A DNA stretch of 64,000 bases from UBA2821 sp902763335 (GCA_052066835.1 JBQHRJ010000005.1), one strand, 5' to 3'. Positions 1 through 8,195 are shown, numbered from the stretch's first letter. Numbers and translations: made by a program. The notes: generated from the sequence alone by a model not told the origin.

Positions 1-224
1 GTAGTCTTTCACTGGAAATATAATCTTGATGACATAGATGTATCCGAAGAGATTATCGTTGATACACTACCAATCAAAAAGTCCAGTTAATTATCGAACG
101 ATGTACTAGTGGAAATACAAAAGAATTTACAATGGCAAATACAGAAAAAACTGCGGTGGAAATAGAATGGATTCTTGATGTGCCAGTAAGAGAAGATATC
201 TATGAATACATTGTAAATTCTTAA
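1..224 (+). pseudogene. C-terminal tail of an unidentified gene, split by a frameshift
   Basis: Reading from base 1, one frame is open to a TAA at 88-90. A second frame, shifted by -1, is open from about 63 to a TAA at 222-224, just before the NUDIX gene. Switching frames in the A-run at 76-80 joins the two into one plausible protein end of about 74 residues, rich in acidic and beta-branched residues and ending EYIVNS. This looks like the tail of a larger gene broken by one missing base in AAAAA. I do not recognise the family. The position suggests it was the first gene of the NUDIX-HNH-MazG-ATPase cluster. A sequencing error or ribosomal slippage on AAA-AAG are alternatives. Confidence 0.45.
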
Positions 225-236
225 ATGGAGGAACAG

Positions 237-638
237 ATGAAAATAATAAGAGTAGTTGCAGCGGTAATAAAAGCTGTTAATGAGAGCGGAGAAACAATCA
301 TTTTTGCAACTCAGCGTGGATATGGTGAGCTCAAAGGTGGTTGGGAATTTCCTGGAGGAAAAATAGAAGTAGGTGAAACACCACAGGAAGCATTGAAGCG
401 TGAAATTATGGAAGAACTTGATACAGAGATATCAGTCGGAGAATTGATGGATACGATTGAGTATGATTATCCAGAGTTTCATCTTTCCATGGATTGTTTC
501 TGGTGTGAGATTGTGAAAGGTGATCTGGTATTAAAGGAACATGAAGATGCGAGATGGTTAACCAAGGAACAGTTGGATAATGTGGAATGGTTGCCGGCGG
601 ATATTACACTTATTGAGAAGATTAGAAAAGCAATGTAA
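237..638 (+). CDS. NUDIX hydrolase, MutT/8-oxo-dGTP diphosphatase-like
   Basis: A small NUDIX protein of 133 residues. The NUDIX box is clear: GGKIEVGE followed by the REIMEEL helix, which supplies the glutamates that bind Mg. The GGWEFPGGK context is typical of MutT-type (deoxy)nucleoside triphosphate pyrophosphohydrolases, which hydrolyse oxidised or non-canonical dNTPs to the monophosphate. The last box position is Asp instead of the usual Gly. There are two in-frame ATGs (225, 237); GGAGG at 227-231 sits 5 bases before the second, so I start at 237. The gene follows the broken tail at 1-224 directly and lies 32 bp before the HNH gene, in an apparent operon. Stand-alone NUDIX genes of this kind are common beside helicase/nuclease defence genes, so a defence-associated role is possible. 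The substrate is not determined by sequence. Confidence 0.85.
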   Translation: MKIIRVVAAVIKAVNESGETIIFATQRGYGELKGGWEFPGGKIEVGETPQEALKREIMEELDTEISVGELMDTIEYDYPEFHLSMDCFWCEIVKGDLVLKEHEDARWLTKEQLDNVEWLPADITLIEKIRKAM

Positions 639-670
639 GAACAATTAGATGAAAGAAGGCGTGAAGATAG

Positions 671-1804
671 ATGCAGTTACCGTATTCAGAAGAACTAAAT
701 ATTGGTTACTTAAGTCGGTTGTTTGATAACACTACAAACTGTTATAAGTTTTTCTGGTTTCAGGCAATTCTTCGAAAGCTTGATGGTGTTCATTGTAGAT
801 TTACGTTTGATGAGCTCATTAATGAAATGATTGCTGATGCATGGTATATGGTGACAGAATATCATCTGAGATTAGGTCCTCTTGGTATTACAGATAACTT
901 AGAAGAAGTTGTGAAATATATCTACAGAAATTATGGATTCATGTCATCCGAAAAGCGAGAGAAAATTATTGAATTTCTTCAAACTAGAGATGATAAAAGA
1001 ATTACAAAGTATAAATCTGATTTGACACTAAATGTGCCATATAGATTGCAGGTTCCTTTTTATGATGAAATCAATATTGAGAGAAGTATGTGGAATGGTT
1101 CGAAACAGGCCTTGACCAATGAAATTAATAGACAAAAAAGACTTATGTATTATTTCACATTAATCTCTGGTCTTGGGACGGTAATCGAGGTAGATAGTTT
1201 GTGGGCGGAGTATCTCTATAGACATAAAGATATTTTGAAGGGATGGACTCAATTAAAACTGATTCAGTATCTTCAAAATAAGAATCCGAGTGTCCCAGGT
1301 ATTGCAGATAAGATAGAAGCTCCAGTATCGAGAGATATTGAACGAGTTAGAAAATACTGGAAGTTGATAATAGAAATTGATCCATCGCTTAAGGATATCT
1401 ATGGTGATGTATCTTTGGCAGATGAGAGTATTTCTGTGGATCATTTTGTACCATGGCAGTATGTGGCCCATGACGAGTTGTGGAATTTACATCCTACAAC
1501 AAAATCGATAAATAGCAGTAAAAGTAATTCATTGCCGTCCTGGTCTTTGTATTTTAATTCTCTTGGAGAATTGGAGTACAGAGCATATGAATTGAAAAAT
1601 CAGAATGAGATAGTTGCGCGTGAGTTCCAGAAAATAGCACCATATCATTTGAATAATCAGGAGATTCGTAATCAATTATACGAGGATGGTTTGGACAAGC
1701 ATTCATTTATTGGAAGATTAGAACATGTTGTCAAACCAGTGTATGAATCAGCACAAATGTTAGGATTTAAGGAGTGGATTTACGATGGCGGTAAAAGAAT
1801 ATAA
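671..1804 (+). CDS. HNH endonuclease-domain protein
   Basis: A 377-residue protein with a C-terminal HNH nuclease motif. Asp257-His258 lie in VDHFVPW, followed by Asn272 in LWNLHP and the Asn281/Lys284 region. This is the D-H...N...N/K pattern of a beta-beta-alpha-metal finger and looks intact. The N-terminal 250 residues are mostly helical and carry no motif I recognise; they may hold the target-recognition or partner-binding part. The gene overlaps the following MazG-like gene by 20 bp and lies in the same direction as the NUDIX and ATPase genes, which implies co-transcription and perhaps a joint role in phage or foreign-DNA restriction. An HNH protein paired with a large ATPase recalls Septu (PtuA/PtuB), but gene order and sizes differ, so I do not assign that name. 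Confidence 0.75.
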   Translation: MQLPYSEELNIGYLSRLFDNTTNCYKFFWFQAILRKLDGVHCRFTFDELINEMIADAWYMVTEYHLRLGPLGITDNLEEVVKYIYRNYGFMSSEKREKIIEFLQTRDDKRITKYKSDLTLNVPYRLQVPFYDEINIERSMWNGSKQALTNEINRQKRLMYYFTLISGLGTVIEVDSLWAEYLYRHKDILKGWTQLKLIQYLQNKNPSVPGIADKIEAPVSRDIERVRKYWKLIIEIDPSLKDIYGDVSLADESISVDHFVPWQYVAHDELWNLHPTTKSINSSKSNSLPSWSLYFNSLGELEYRAYELKNQNEIVAREFQKIAPYHLNNQEIRNQLYEDGLDKHSFIGRLEHVVKPVYESAQMLGFKEWIYDGGKRI

Positions 1805-2102
1805 CAAACTTGTAAGAGATAAAATTCCAGAGATTATTGAAGCAGATGGAAAGTGTTGTAAAACGGAGATTCTTTCTGATGAAGAGTATATAAAGATGAT
1901 AGATGCGAAACTTGATGAAGAACTTGCAGAATATCATGAGGATCAGAATATAGAGGAGCTTGCAGATCTTATGGAAGTAATTTATGCAGCTGCAGAAGCG
2001 AGAGGATATTCGGTGGAAGAACTTGAGGCTGTAAGACTTGCGAAGGTTGAAAAAAGAGGAACTTTTAAAGAGAAGACTCTTTTGAGAGAAGTTGTCGAGT
2101 AA
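1785..2102 (+). CDS. MazG-like / phosphoribosyl-ATP pyrophosphohydrolase-like NTP-PPase
   Basis: A 105-residue all-alpha NTP pyrophosphatase-like protein. It begins with YNKLVRDKIPEII, the signature start of small MazG/HisE-related proteins. It then shows LDEELAEY and IEELADLMEV, which carry the Glu/Asp residues that bind Mg and triphosphate in this superfamily. It is not in a his operon, so it is unlikely to be HisE; a house-cleaning or defence-associated nucleotide hydrolase is more likely. The ATG lies inside the 3' end of the HNH gene (20-bp overlap, different frame), a sign of translational coupling. Together with the NUDIX gene it gives this cluster two nucleotide-pool enzymes, an unusual pairing beside a nuclease and an ATPase. 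Confidence 0.75.
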   Translation: MAVKEYNKLVRDKIPEIIEADGKCCKTEILSDEEYIKMIDAKLDEELAEYHEDQNIEELADLMEVIYAAAEARGYSVEELEAVRLAKVEKRGTFKEKTLLREVVE

Positions 2103-2159
2103 TTGGGAAATTTATTAAATTGACACAAGAAGTGTTATTGGAGATTAGGAGGGTAACGG

Positions 2160-4673
2160 ATGGAAACAGCAAGCGATTATTTATTGGAATATATAAATGA
2201 TTCTAAATGTAGTGATTGGATGCGCAAGGTAATAGAGACATTTTTACAGAAAAGCCCAGATGACCATATAGATGAATTGGCTGAAGATTTGTTGGAAATC
2301 TCTGTGTATACTGTGGCTAGCGAAGACGCTAAACAATTGGATACAAATAATGATGTTGTAGTGCTAAAAGAGCTGATTCATAAAACTGGTGTCAATGCAT
2401 TGGCAGAAAATCAAAAAATTAAATTTAATTCACAGGTGAATGTTATTTATGGCTTAAACGGCACAGGTAAAAGTAGTTATTTTAGAATACTAAATGAAAT
2501 GCTCGGGGGTGATAATGATACACCTATTCGATCAAATATTTATGTTGAAAATGCGAAACCTATTTCTGTTGAAATAAAATATAGTTATAGAGGTACAAAT
2601 AGAACAATTTCATGGGATGGAAATAGGAGAGGATTATCTGATCTCAAGTCTATGAGGGTCTTTGACTCAGCATATACAAGAGATTTATTAAAAAAACGTA
2701 ATTCAGATGAATTGGTGGTCAAACCATACGGACTGTTTATTTTTGCTGATTTAATATCTTTTATTGATCAGATAGTGGAGAGAGCGAATGAGATAATATC
2801 TGACAAAGAAAATAAAAGATCTCAGATCAATACAAAAGATATGATTTGTGACATCGCATGCTTATTTAATGGAGAACGTGTTTCTGAAAGTAGCATTAAC
2901 ATTTTAAAACAAATATTTGCGTCTACTGAAGTCAAAGATGAATTGTTAGAAAAGAAAAAAAATGAAGTTGATAATCTTAGAGTGGGAAACCCCAAAGATA
3001 AAATAACTATTCTGAATAGTAAAGTTACTGAGGCGGATAGACTAGTAAAACGTATTGAAGATGTGATGGAAAAAGGTAATGATTTTATTGAAACTGTCCA
3101 GAGCGGAATTAAATCATATCATGATTATAAGACACAGAGTGAAGAACATAAAAAGAAATTAGAAATATTACAAGATATTCCGGGGACAGATACAAAAGTA
3201 TGGCAGGAATTTATTTCTAAAGGAATTGACTATTCGAACGAACAAGCACTTGATGAGGAATGTCCTTTTTGTCATCAGAAGTACTCGGACCATGCAAAAG
3301 ATATTGTAAGCGCATATGTTTCTTTTTTGGATAACAAATCTCAAGTAGAACTAGGAAATACTGAAAAGAAATTGGCTTTAAAGAAAATTGAAATTGAAAA
3401 TTGGAATGTTTTGGGTAAGATAGATGAAGAAAAATGGGATTCTGCTTTGCTTGAACAGATTAGATTAGCAATGTCTGATATAGAAAACGTAAGGGCGTTA
3501 TTGTTAACTTCGCTTGAAAATAAGAAGGTTGAAACGATAGAAAAAATAGATTTAGGTGAATTAGTAGTAAATATTAAAACATATATGGAAGAAATGAAAA
3601 AGCTAATCGAAGATTTATCAGTGGAATCAGAAGACAAGAATAGGGCGTTACAACAAGTAGAGACAGAATATAGTACTCTTAAATCTAATTTTTCAATTAA
3701 AAAACAACAAGGTAAGATTGAAGAGATAATAGAGATTGAATCATGGATAGGAAAAAGAAAAGAAATAATAGCAGATGTCTCAAATCAGCGAAAGAAGATA
3801 TCTACGCTTAGTAAGAAGGCCCATAATGAACTTTTAACAGTTCAACTTCAGGATGAATTTAACCGCAAATTGAAAGAACTTGGAGTTAAAAATGTCGAAA
3901 TTGAACTTCAAGGTAAAAACAACAATGGAGTTCAACAAACAGAGTTAACGATTCGAAAAAATAGAGATATAACTTCGATTTTAAGTGAGGGTGAGCAGAA
4001 AGCAACAGCGCTTGCGCTTTACCTATCAGAAATTTCTTTATCTCAGAATAAGAGTACTATTATATTTGATGATCCTGTAAATAGCTTAGATCATAGGATG
4101 ATGCAAGCACTTGCAGATTTATTGATGAATATAGATAATCAGATTATAGTATTTACGCATAATAAAATGTTTTTAGACTGCTTTGAATGTTCAGAATATG
4201 GACATATTTGTAAAGGAATTAATTCTGCGTGTAGTAGTACACGGGGAAAGCATATTTATCTGTATGAGACTCAATCTGAAGGGAAAAATAAAAAAGGAGT
4301 TATTGTTGAAAAGCGTGCTCATAAGTTAAGTAATTATATAAAAGATCTTGAAATACTATTGGCAGAAACACCTTTTACTAAGTTTGATGAAGCCGGAGTA
4401 AAACTTAGACGTGGAGTTGAAACAGCGATAGATGAAGTAGTGTTTAATAATCAGACACCTACAAAACTAAGCAACAAGAAGAGTCATATTCAATGGGATG
4501 AACTTAAGAATATGTGTAATGATGCGGAATTGATTGATGGACTACATCAGATTCATGGACGCGCATCTGGGGGAGAATTACATAATGGATCGGAACGTGA
4601 AGAGAACCCATTAGATCGTGATGAGATTGAGGAATTATATGAAAAATTGAAAAACCTTTGTCATATTGCATGA
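2160..4673 (+). CDS. Large coiled-coil AAA_13-type ATPase (PrrC/RloC-like architecture)
   Basis: An 837-residue ABC/SMC-type ATPase. Walker A is GLNGTGKSS (98-106), the signature is LSEGEQKAT (about 608-616), Walker B is IIFDDPVNSLD (634-644), and the H-loop is VFTHNKM (about 664-670). Between them lie long coiled coils with one CPFC motif (Cys368, Cys371) at mid-length, placed like the zinc hook of Rad50 or RloC. The ~150 residues after the H-loop form a separate helical domain with Arg750, Glu754 and His776. This order of residues loosely recalls the R-E-H triad of PrrC/RloC anticodon nucleases, but the spacing to His is shorter, so nuclease activity is only a guess. RBS is GGAGGG at 2148-2153. 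It is the last gene of the putative defence cluster and is followed by a strong terminator. A DNA-end-sensing defence ATPase is my best inference. Confidence 0.75.
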   Translation: METASDYLLEYINDSKCSDWMRKVIETFLQKSPDDHIDELAEDLLEISVYTVASEDAKQLDTNNDVVVLKELIHKTGVNALAENQKIKFNSQVNVIYGLNGTGKSSYFRILNEMLGGDNDTPIRSNIYVENAKPISVEIKYSYRGTNRTISWDGNRRGLSDLKSMRVFDSAYTRDLLKKRNSDELVVKPYGLFIFADLISFIDQIVERANEIISDKENKRSQINTKDMICDIACLFNGERVSESSINILKQIFASTEVKDELLEKKKNEVDNLRVGNPKDKITILNSKVTEADRLVKRIEDVMEKGNDFIETVQSGIKSYHDYKTQSEEHKKKLEILQDIPGTDTKVWQEFISKGIDYSNEQALDEECPFCHQKYSDHAKDIVSAYVSFLDNKSQVELGNTEKKLALKKIEIENWNVLGKIDEEKWDSALLEQIRLAMSDIENVRALLLTSLENKKVETIEKIDLGELVVNIKTYMEEMKKLIEDLSVESEDKNRALQQVETEYSTLKSNFSIKKQQGKIEEIIEIESWIGKRKEIIADVSNQRKKISTLSKKAHNELLTVQLQDEFNRKLKELGVKNVEIELQGKNNNGVQQTELTIRKNRDITSILSEGEQKATALALYLSEISLSQNKSTIIFDDPVNSLDHRMMQALADLLMNIDNQIIVFTHNKMFLDCFECSEYGHICKGINSACSSTRGKHIYLYETQSEGKNKKGVIVEKRAHKLSNYIKDLEILLAETPFTKFDEAGVKLRRGVETAIDEVVFNNQTPTKLSNKKSHIQWDELKNMCNDAELIDGLHQIHGRASGGELHNGSEREENPLDRDEIEELYEKLKNLCHIA

Positions 4674-4732
4674 AACAATTGACTTGTGGTCAACTTGACA
4701 GAACCTGTCTCAATTAACCATTAAGCACTTTG

Positions 4733-4757
4733 GGTCCATTGGACCAGAAGTGCTTTT
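4733..4757 (+). terminator. Rho-independent terminator after the AAA_13 ATPase gene
   Basis: AAGCACTT (4733-4740) pairs with AAGTGCTT (4748-4755), and inside it GGTCC pairs with GGACC, followed by TTTT. It lies 60 bp after the ATPase stop codon and closes the NUDIX-HNH-MazG-ATPase transcription unit. Confidence 0.8.
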
Positions 4758-4970
4758 GCCATATTTAGGGGTAAGAGCACTCCCTTCGCGAACGACATAG
4801 GAGTACGGTTTCCTGTGCAAATTGCTATGCAACTTTATGCGTATCCTGTTATTAGTTTATGACCAAATTCACCAGTTGGAAGACCATTCGTAGAACTCCT
4901 GCAGGACTTGATTTTACTAGGTTTTCTCGGCAAGCGTTCAGATTGTTGGAAAATTTACCCAAAACATTGA

Positions 4971-5102
4971 GTTCGCTATTCGGACCATCCGAACAGAACT
5001 TTAGGCGATTTTGCAGAGTCCCTGCAGAACGAGATATTAAGTGTTCTGACACAATTTGAGAAGAAAAATGAAATAGAGTATTCAGATTATCTGAAAGGGT
5101 GA
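4971..5102 (+). pseudogene. Decayed gene tail in the 4.7-5.3 kb gap
   Basis: The 638-bp gap between the ATPase gene and the gene at 5311 has no convincing intact gene. One frame is open from 4971 to a TGA at 5100-5102 and encodes about 43 residues without a start codon. The end is hydrophilic and helical (FEKKNEIEYSDYLKG) and the stop lies right at a terminator. This is the shape of the surviving 3' end of a lost gene. The GC-rich 4780-4960 part shows nothing I can assign. Family unknown. Confidence 0.3.
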
Positions 5103-5126
5103 TGGAATGACCATCGCTCTTTTTTT
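5096..5126 (+). terminator. Rho-independent terminator
   Basis: AGGGTGATGG (5096-5105) pairs with CCATCGCTCT (5111-5120) around a 5-base loop, with two G-T pairs, followed by a run of seven T. It overlaps the stop of the decayed gene tail before it, which supports that fragment being the end of a real former gene. Confidence 0.75.
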
Positions 5127-5254
5127 GTGCCCGGAGTTTCGAATTCAGATTTTCCGTAGGTGGCGGAAGCCTGAGATAGTGTCAAGCCTGAATTCGGATT
5201 GTCCGAACGTAAGGTACGGGAAATTTTGAAAAATTTGCAACTTTTTTGCGCCAG

Positions 5255-5306
5255 ATTTAGTAATCAGCTTTTTTTCAACCCAAATGTATTGTGAAAGGAG
5301 CGGATG
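5255..5306 (+). repeat. 52-bp direct repeat, copy 1
   Basis: This stretch, starting ATTTAGTAATCAGC and containing CAACCCAAATGTATTGTG, recurs at 9762-9813 in the same orientation with only a few differences. Copy 1 runs into the ribosome binding site of the gene at 5311. The two copies bracket the 5311 gene, xis and all the cargo genes. Confidence 0.8.
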
Positions 5307-5310
5307 AATT

Positions 5311-6096
5311 ATGGAATTAGTGGAACAGTTGAAGCATGTATATAGCTACAACGAGATTTATGAACTGTTGTATGATGGTCCGGTATCGTTTGACGATGTC
5401 AAAGCACATTTGATGATAGATTGTCACAAGCCAGAGTCAACGGCGCGTTCTTACATTACGGCAATCAGAGGAGGTAATCCTGGGATGATTATCGTAGATG
5501 AGGAAGTGGAAACCATGGAACTGAATAAGGAGGAAATCCTTGACTTCGAGGAGAATTTGCAATTGCTTTTTGACTGGAATCTGTATGACAAAAGATTTTA
5601 TGAAATCAAAGGATTGGAAACAGACTTGAGTAATGCTAAGTATGAGATCAGAAATTTGCAGTATGAACTCGATAAGCAGAAAAGAGAGTCAGAGGAGAAG
5701 GTGAAAGACTTGGAAGAGAGGCTTTCTTATTACCGAGGTAAGCGCTTATCAGGGTTCTGCGAGAAGAGAATCATGAATCTGGATACCGTTAGCATTGGAA
5801 CTGACTGTATGAAGGATTTAGCAAGTGATATGGATTCACCAATCAAACGCCTGCAACGTTGGTGGAATCCGTTTCAGAGAATCAAGAGAGAGTATCGAAT
5901 TCGCAGAATGTTTGCGCAGGAAATGGTTTCTGGTCATTGGTTCATTACTACAGAGATTGAAGGTAAGAATCACAAGTGTATGTTAGTTCCGATTGATGAA
6001 TTCAATGATTTGTATGGAAGACTTAAGAAATGCTTAGAGAACTACGAATCAACCCATCATCTGAACAAGACGGGAGGATGGTGGAACAACTATTGA
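5311..6096 (+). CDS. Hypothetical protein with central coiled coil, mobile-element associated
   Basis: A 261-residue protein I do not recognise. The first 90 residues look like a compact helical domain. Residues about 98-145 form a strong coiled coil rich in Glu, Lys and Arg. The C-terminal part is basic and contains Trp-rich WWNPF and WFITTE stretches. It has no signal peptide or membrane segment. The start at 5311 has AAAGGAG at 5294-5300; the ATG at 5304 is in another frame. Its end overlaps the decayed gene that precedes xis. Such genes lie next to xis in many Tn916-type elements of gut Firmicutes, so an element maintenance or regulatory role is likely, but this is inferred from position only. 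Confidence 0.55.
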   Translation: MELVEQLKHVYSYNEIYELLYDGPVSFDDVKAHLMIDCHKPESTARSYITAIRGGNPGMIIVDEEVETMELNKEEILDFEENLQLLFDWNLYDKRFYEIKGLETDLSNAKYEIRNLQYELDKQKRESEEKVKDLEERLSYYRGKRLSGFCEKRIMNLDTVSIGTDCMKDLASDMDSPIKRLQRWWNPFQRIKREYRIRRMFAQEMVSGHWFITTEIEGKNHKCMLVPIDEFNDLYGRLKKCLENYESTHHLNKTGGWWNNY

Positions 6097-6469
6097 GATT
6101 TGTAGATGTAAAAACGAAGTTTACCAATTACTCCGTTGTTCCTAATGACTTATATGGAATTGGAATAAGCAGCACAGCCTTGGTTTTATATGCCAAACTT
6201 CTCAACCGAACCAATCTATCTATCAGTAATAAACGTGTGGATGAGTTTGAAAGAGTATATGTTTTAAGCCTCTTATCATCACAACCAACTTACATTTATC
6301 CATGTTTACAAACGAGCAGTCATTGGATAAAAAACGTATTTATGACAGGATCTTGGAGTTATGTATTCCGATTTGCGTAAATGGAGCCAGCAAGAGAACA
6401 GCGACAGCAAAAGAGAAGATGAAAGAGATGCAAGAAAACGCTAAGTCAGAAAGGAGGGGATGCGATTGA
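6078..6469 (+). pseudogene. Decayed replication-initiator/helix-turn-helix-type gene before xis
   Basis: From an ATG at 6078 (GGGAGG before it) the frame encodes a good N-terminus, with FTNYSVVPNDLYG and SSTALVLYAKLLNR. This resembles the start of RepA_N-like or helix-turn-helix mobile-element proteins, whose next part usually reads as a winged helix. The frame goes out of register around 6255-6300 and ends at a TAA at 6378. The other frame then resumes from about 6302 to a TGA at 6467-6469, ending in a basic helical tail (KEKMKEMQENAKSERRGCD). The two halves fit as one ancestral gene with at least one frameshift and probably an internal deletion. Its TGA overlaps the TTG start of xis, the normal coupling for an intact gene. 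The family assignment is tentative. Confidence 0.5.
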
Positions 6470-6669
6470 GTAATTACGAGATTCCATATTGGAAGAAATA
6501 TACCTTATCAATTGAAGAGGCTGCAGCTTATTTTCGGATTGGAGAGGGAAAGCTTCGAAGACTAGTTCAGGAGAATCCCAGAGCAGATTATTTGCTTTGG
6601 AATGGTAACAGGGTTCAGATTAAGAGAGAGAAGTTTGAAGCGTTTATAGATACGCTGAGTGCGTTGTAA
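6466..6669 (+). CDS. xis: Tn916-type excisionase (Xis)
   Basis: A 67-residue protein very like Tn916 Xis: YEIPYWKKYTL at the start, then the winged-helix DNA-binding core IEEAAAYFRIGEGKLRRL and NGNRVQIKREKFE. Xis bends the element ends and directs the integrase towards excision. Two starts are possible: ATG 6460, too close to the GGAGGGG at 6453-6459, or TTG 6466, with good spacing and overlapping the TGA of the decayed gene before it. I chose 6466. In Tn916 the integrase follows xis at once. Here int is 3.5 kb downstream, with cargo genes in between, and xis is closed by its own terminator. Confidence 0.9.
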   Translation: MSNYEIPYWKKYTLSIEEAAAYFRIGEGKLRRLVQENPRADYLLWNGNRVQIKREKFEAFIDTLSAL

Positions 6670-6714
6670 AGTCAGATAAATAATATACTTCTTTATAATG
6701 GTATTAATAAGGGG

Positions 6715-6752
6715 ATTGGGAAGAATAGTATTAGTTCTTCCCAATTTGTTTT
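6715..6752 (+). terminator. Rho-independent terminator after xis
   Basis: ATTGGGAAGAA (6715-6725) and TTCTTCCCAAT (6735-6745) form a perfect 11-bp stem with a 9-base loop, followed by TTGTTTT. It separates xis from the cargo genes. Confidence 0.8.
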
Positions 6753-6810
6753 AATATGTAATAAACAACTAAAAATGGTATCAGTTAAGTCGGGGATGGA
6801 CATGATATAT

Positions 6811-6905
6811 ATTAAACAAAATTTAAATCTATTTATTTTTGTTTAATAGGAAATAAAATGAAACTTATTAAACAAAAATAAAAAACGTTTGTTTTTGTTT
6901 AATAA
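6811..6905. repeat. Paired inverted repeats of ATTAAACAAAAA upstream of the DUF4143 ATPase
   Basis: Four half-sites occur in alternating orientation. ATTAAACAAAAT at 6811-6822 pairs with TTTTTGTTTAAT at 6836-6847. The perfect 14-bp TTATTAAACAAAAA at 6865-6878 pairs with TTTTTGTTTAATAA at 6892-6905, with a 13-base gap. They end 31 bp before the ATPase start codon and cover its likely promoter. This is operator-like, perhaps autoregulatory. Confidence 0.7.
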
Positions 6906-6936
6906 CAGGAATATAATATTTCTAGAGGTGAAACAC

Positions 6937-8127
6937 ATGAAGTTAATTGATAGAGATTTGTATTTAAGACAATTAATAGATGTATATGGTACTCCTGATA
7001 TAAAAGTAATTACAGGTGTACGAAGAAGTGGAAAGTCAAAATTAATGGAGGCTTTTCATTCTTATCTGGTAAACGAATATGAGGATGTAAATATTATTCA
7101 TATTAACCTTATTATGCCAGAAAATGAGAGCTTGAAGGAGTATCATGCTCTATACAATTATGTAAATGAGAAATACATTACTGGACAAGAAAATGTTCTT
7201 TTAATTGATGAAGTACAGATGTGTGAGGGCTTTGAGAAAGCTATTATTGGTTTTCATACTTCCGAAAAGTATGACATTTATATTACTGGATCAAATGCAT
7301 TTTTACTTAGCAGTGACTTGGCAACTTTATTTACGGGTAGAACTTTTCGGATAGAAGTATATCCATTTTCTTTCAAGGAGTTTTGCAAGTATTACAATTT
7401 GACAGATGTTCAGTCGGCGCTGGACCGATATTTAGTAGAAGGAGGTATGGCAGGATCTTATGTCTACAAAAATGATGCTGGGAAAGATAAGTATTTAAAA
7501 GATATTTATAGTACATTGATTCTGCGAGATATTGTTCAGAAATTTGGGATAAGGAAAAAGGTTCTAATAGAAAAGGTTTCAGATTTTCTTATGGATAATA
7601 TATCCAATATTACATCGGCAAGAAGTATTACAACGTCTATTTCTAGTGGAGATACACCTGCGTCCAATGCAACAATAACATCATATATGAAGTATTTGTG
7701 CAATGCGTATGCATTCTATAAAGTTCGCAAATATGATATTCGAGGAAAAAAGTATTTAACTTCGCATGATAAATATTATTTATGTGATCATTCTTTTAGA
7801 TATGCATTCCTTGGGAGAAGAAATATGGACTATGGTAGAACTTTGGAAAACATTGTTGCCATTGAATTACTTAGACGAGGTTATGATATTTATGTGGGAG
7901 CACTTTATAAAAAGGAAATTGACTTTGTAGCTATGAAACAAAGTGAGAAAATATATATTCAAGTCTCAGACAATATTTCTGATTCCAAAACATTAGGAAG
8001 AGAACTCGAGCCACTTAGAGCAATAAAGGACGCATATCCTAAGCTGTTGCTAGCAAGAACAAGAAACCCACAATATGATATTGAAGGAATTCAAGTAATA
8101 GATATTGCAGAATGGCTATTTAATTAA
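6937..8127 (+). CDS. AAA ATPase with C-terminal DUF4143 domain
   Basis: A 396-residue ATP-binding protein of the AAA_14/DUF4143 family. Walker A is GVRRSGKSKLM (about 26-36), Walker B is VLLIDEVQ, and sensor 1 is IYITGSNAFLLS. The C-terminal third is DUF4143: GRTLENIVAIELLRRGYDIYVG, then EIDFVA and IYIQVS. This is the layout of a PD-(D/E)xK nuclease fold with the usual Lys position not evident. The role of this abundant family is unclear; proposals include stress or defence functions and toxin-antitoxin-like behaviour. The start is ATG 6937 with AGAGGTG before it. Upstream lie strong inverted repeats. The gene is cargo between xis and int and is 68 bp upstream of the Kiwa-like pair, but strong spacing and a fresh ribosome site make co-transcription uncertain. 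Confidence 0.8.
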   Translation: MKLIDRDLYLRQLIDVYGTPDIKVITGVRRSGKSKLMEAFHSYLVNEYEDVNIIHINLIMPENESLKEYHALYNYVNEKYITGQENVLLIDEVQMCEGFEKAIIGFHTSEKYDIYITGSNAFLLSSDLATLFTGRTFRIEVYPFSFKEFCKYYNLTDVQSALDRYLVEGGMAGSYVYKNDAGKDKYLKDIYSTLILRDIVQKFGIRKKVLIEKVSDFLMDNISNITSARSITTSISSGDTPASNATITSYMKYLCNAYAFYKVRKYDIRGKKYLTSHDKYYLCDHSFRYAFLGRRNMDYGRTLENIVAIELLRRGYDIYVGALYKKEIDFVAMKQSEKIYIQVSDNISDSKTLGRELEPLRAIKDAYPKLLLARTRNPQYDIEGIQVIDIAEWLFN

Positions 8128-8195
8128 AAAATATATGGAGAAAAGGAATTGGTTTTTGAAATTGGTATTGCTTAAATTTAAGAAGGGGGGAGAAA

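Noticed and set aside
76..82. Programmed -1 frameshift at AAA-AAG
   Set aside because: No stimulatory structure was evident and the upstream gene is not visible; a simple one-base loss is more likely.
671..4673. Septu system (PtuA ATPase plus PtuB HNH)
   Set aside because: The order is reversed, a MazG-like gene lies between, the HNH protein has a large extra domain, and the ATPase is of the AAA_13 coiled-coil type.
4859..5059. 66-codon open frame in the 4.7-5.3 kb gap
   Set aside because: No ribosome binding site, odd composition, and overlap with another frame that ends exactly at a terminator; not supported as a gene.
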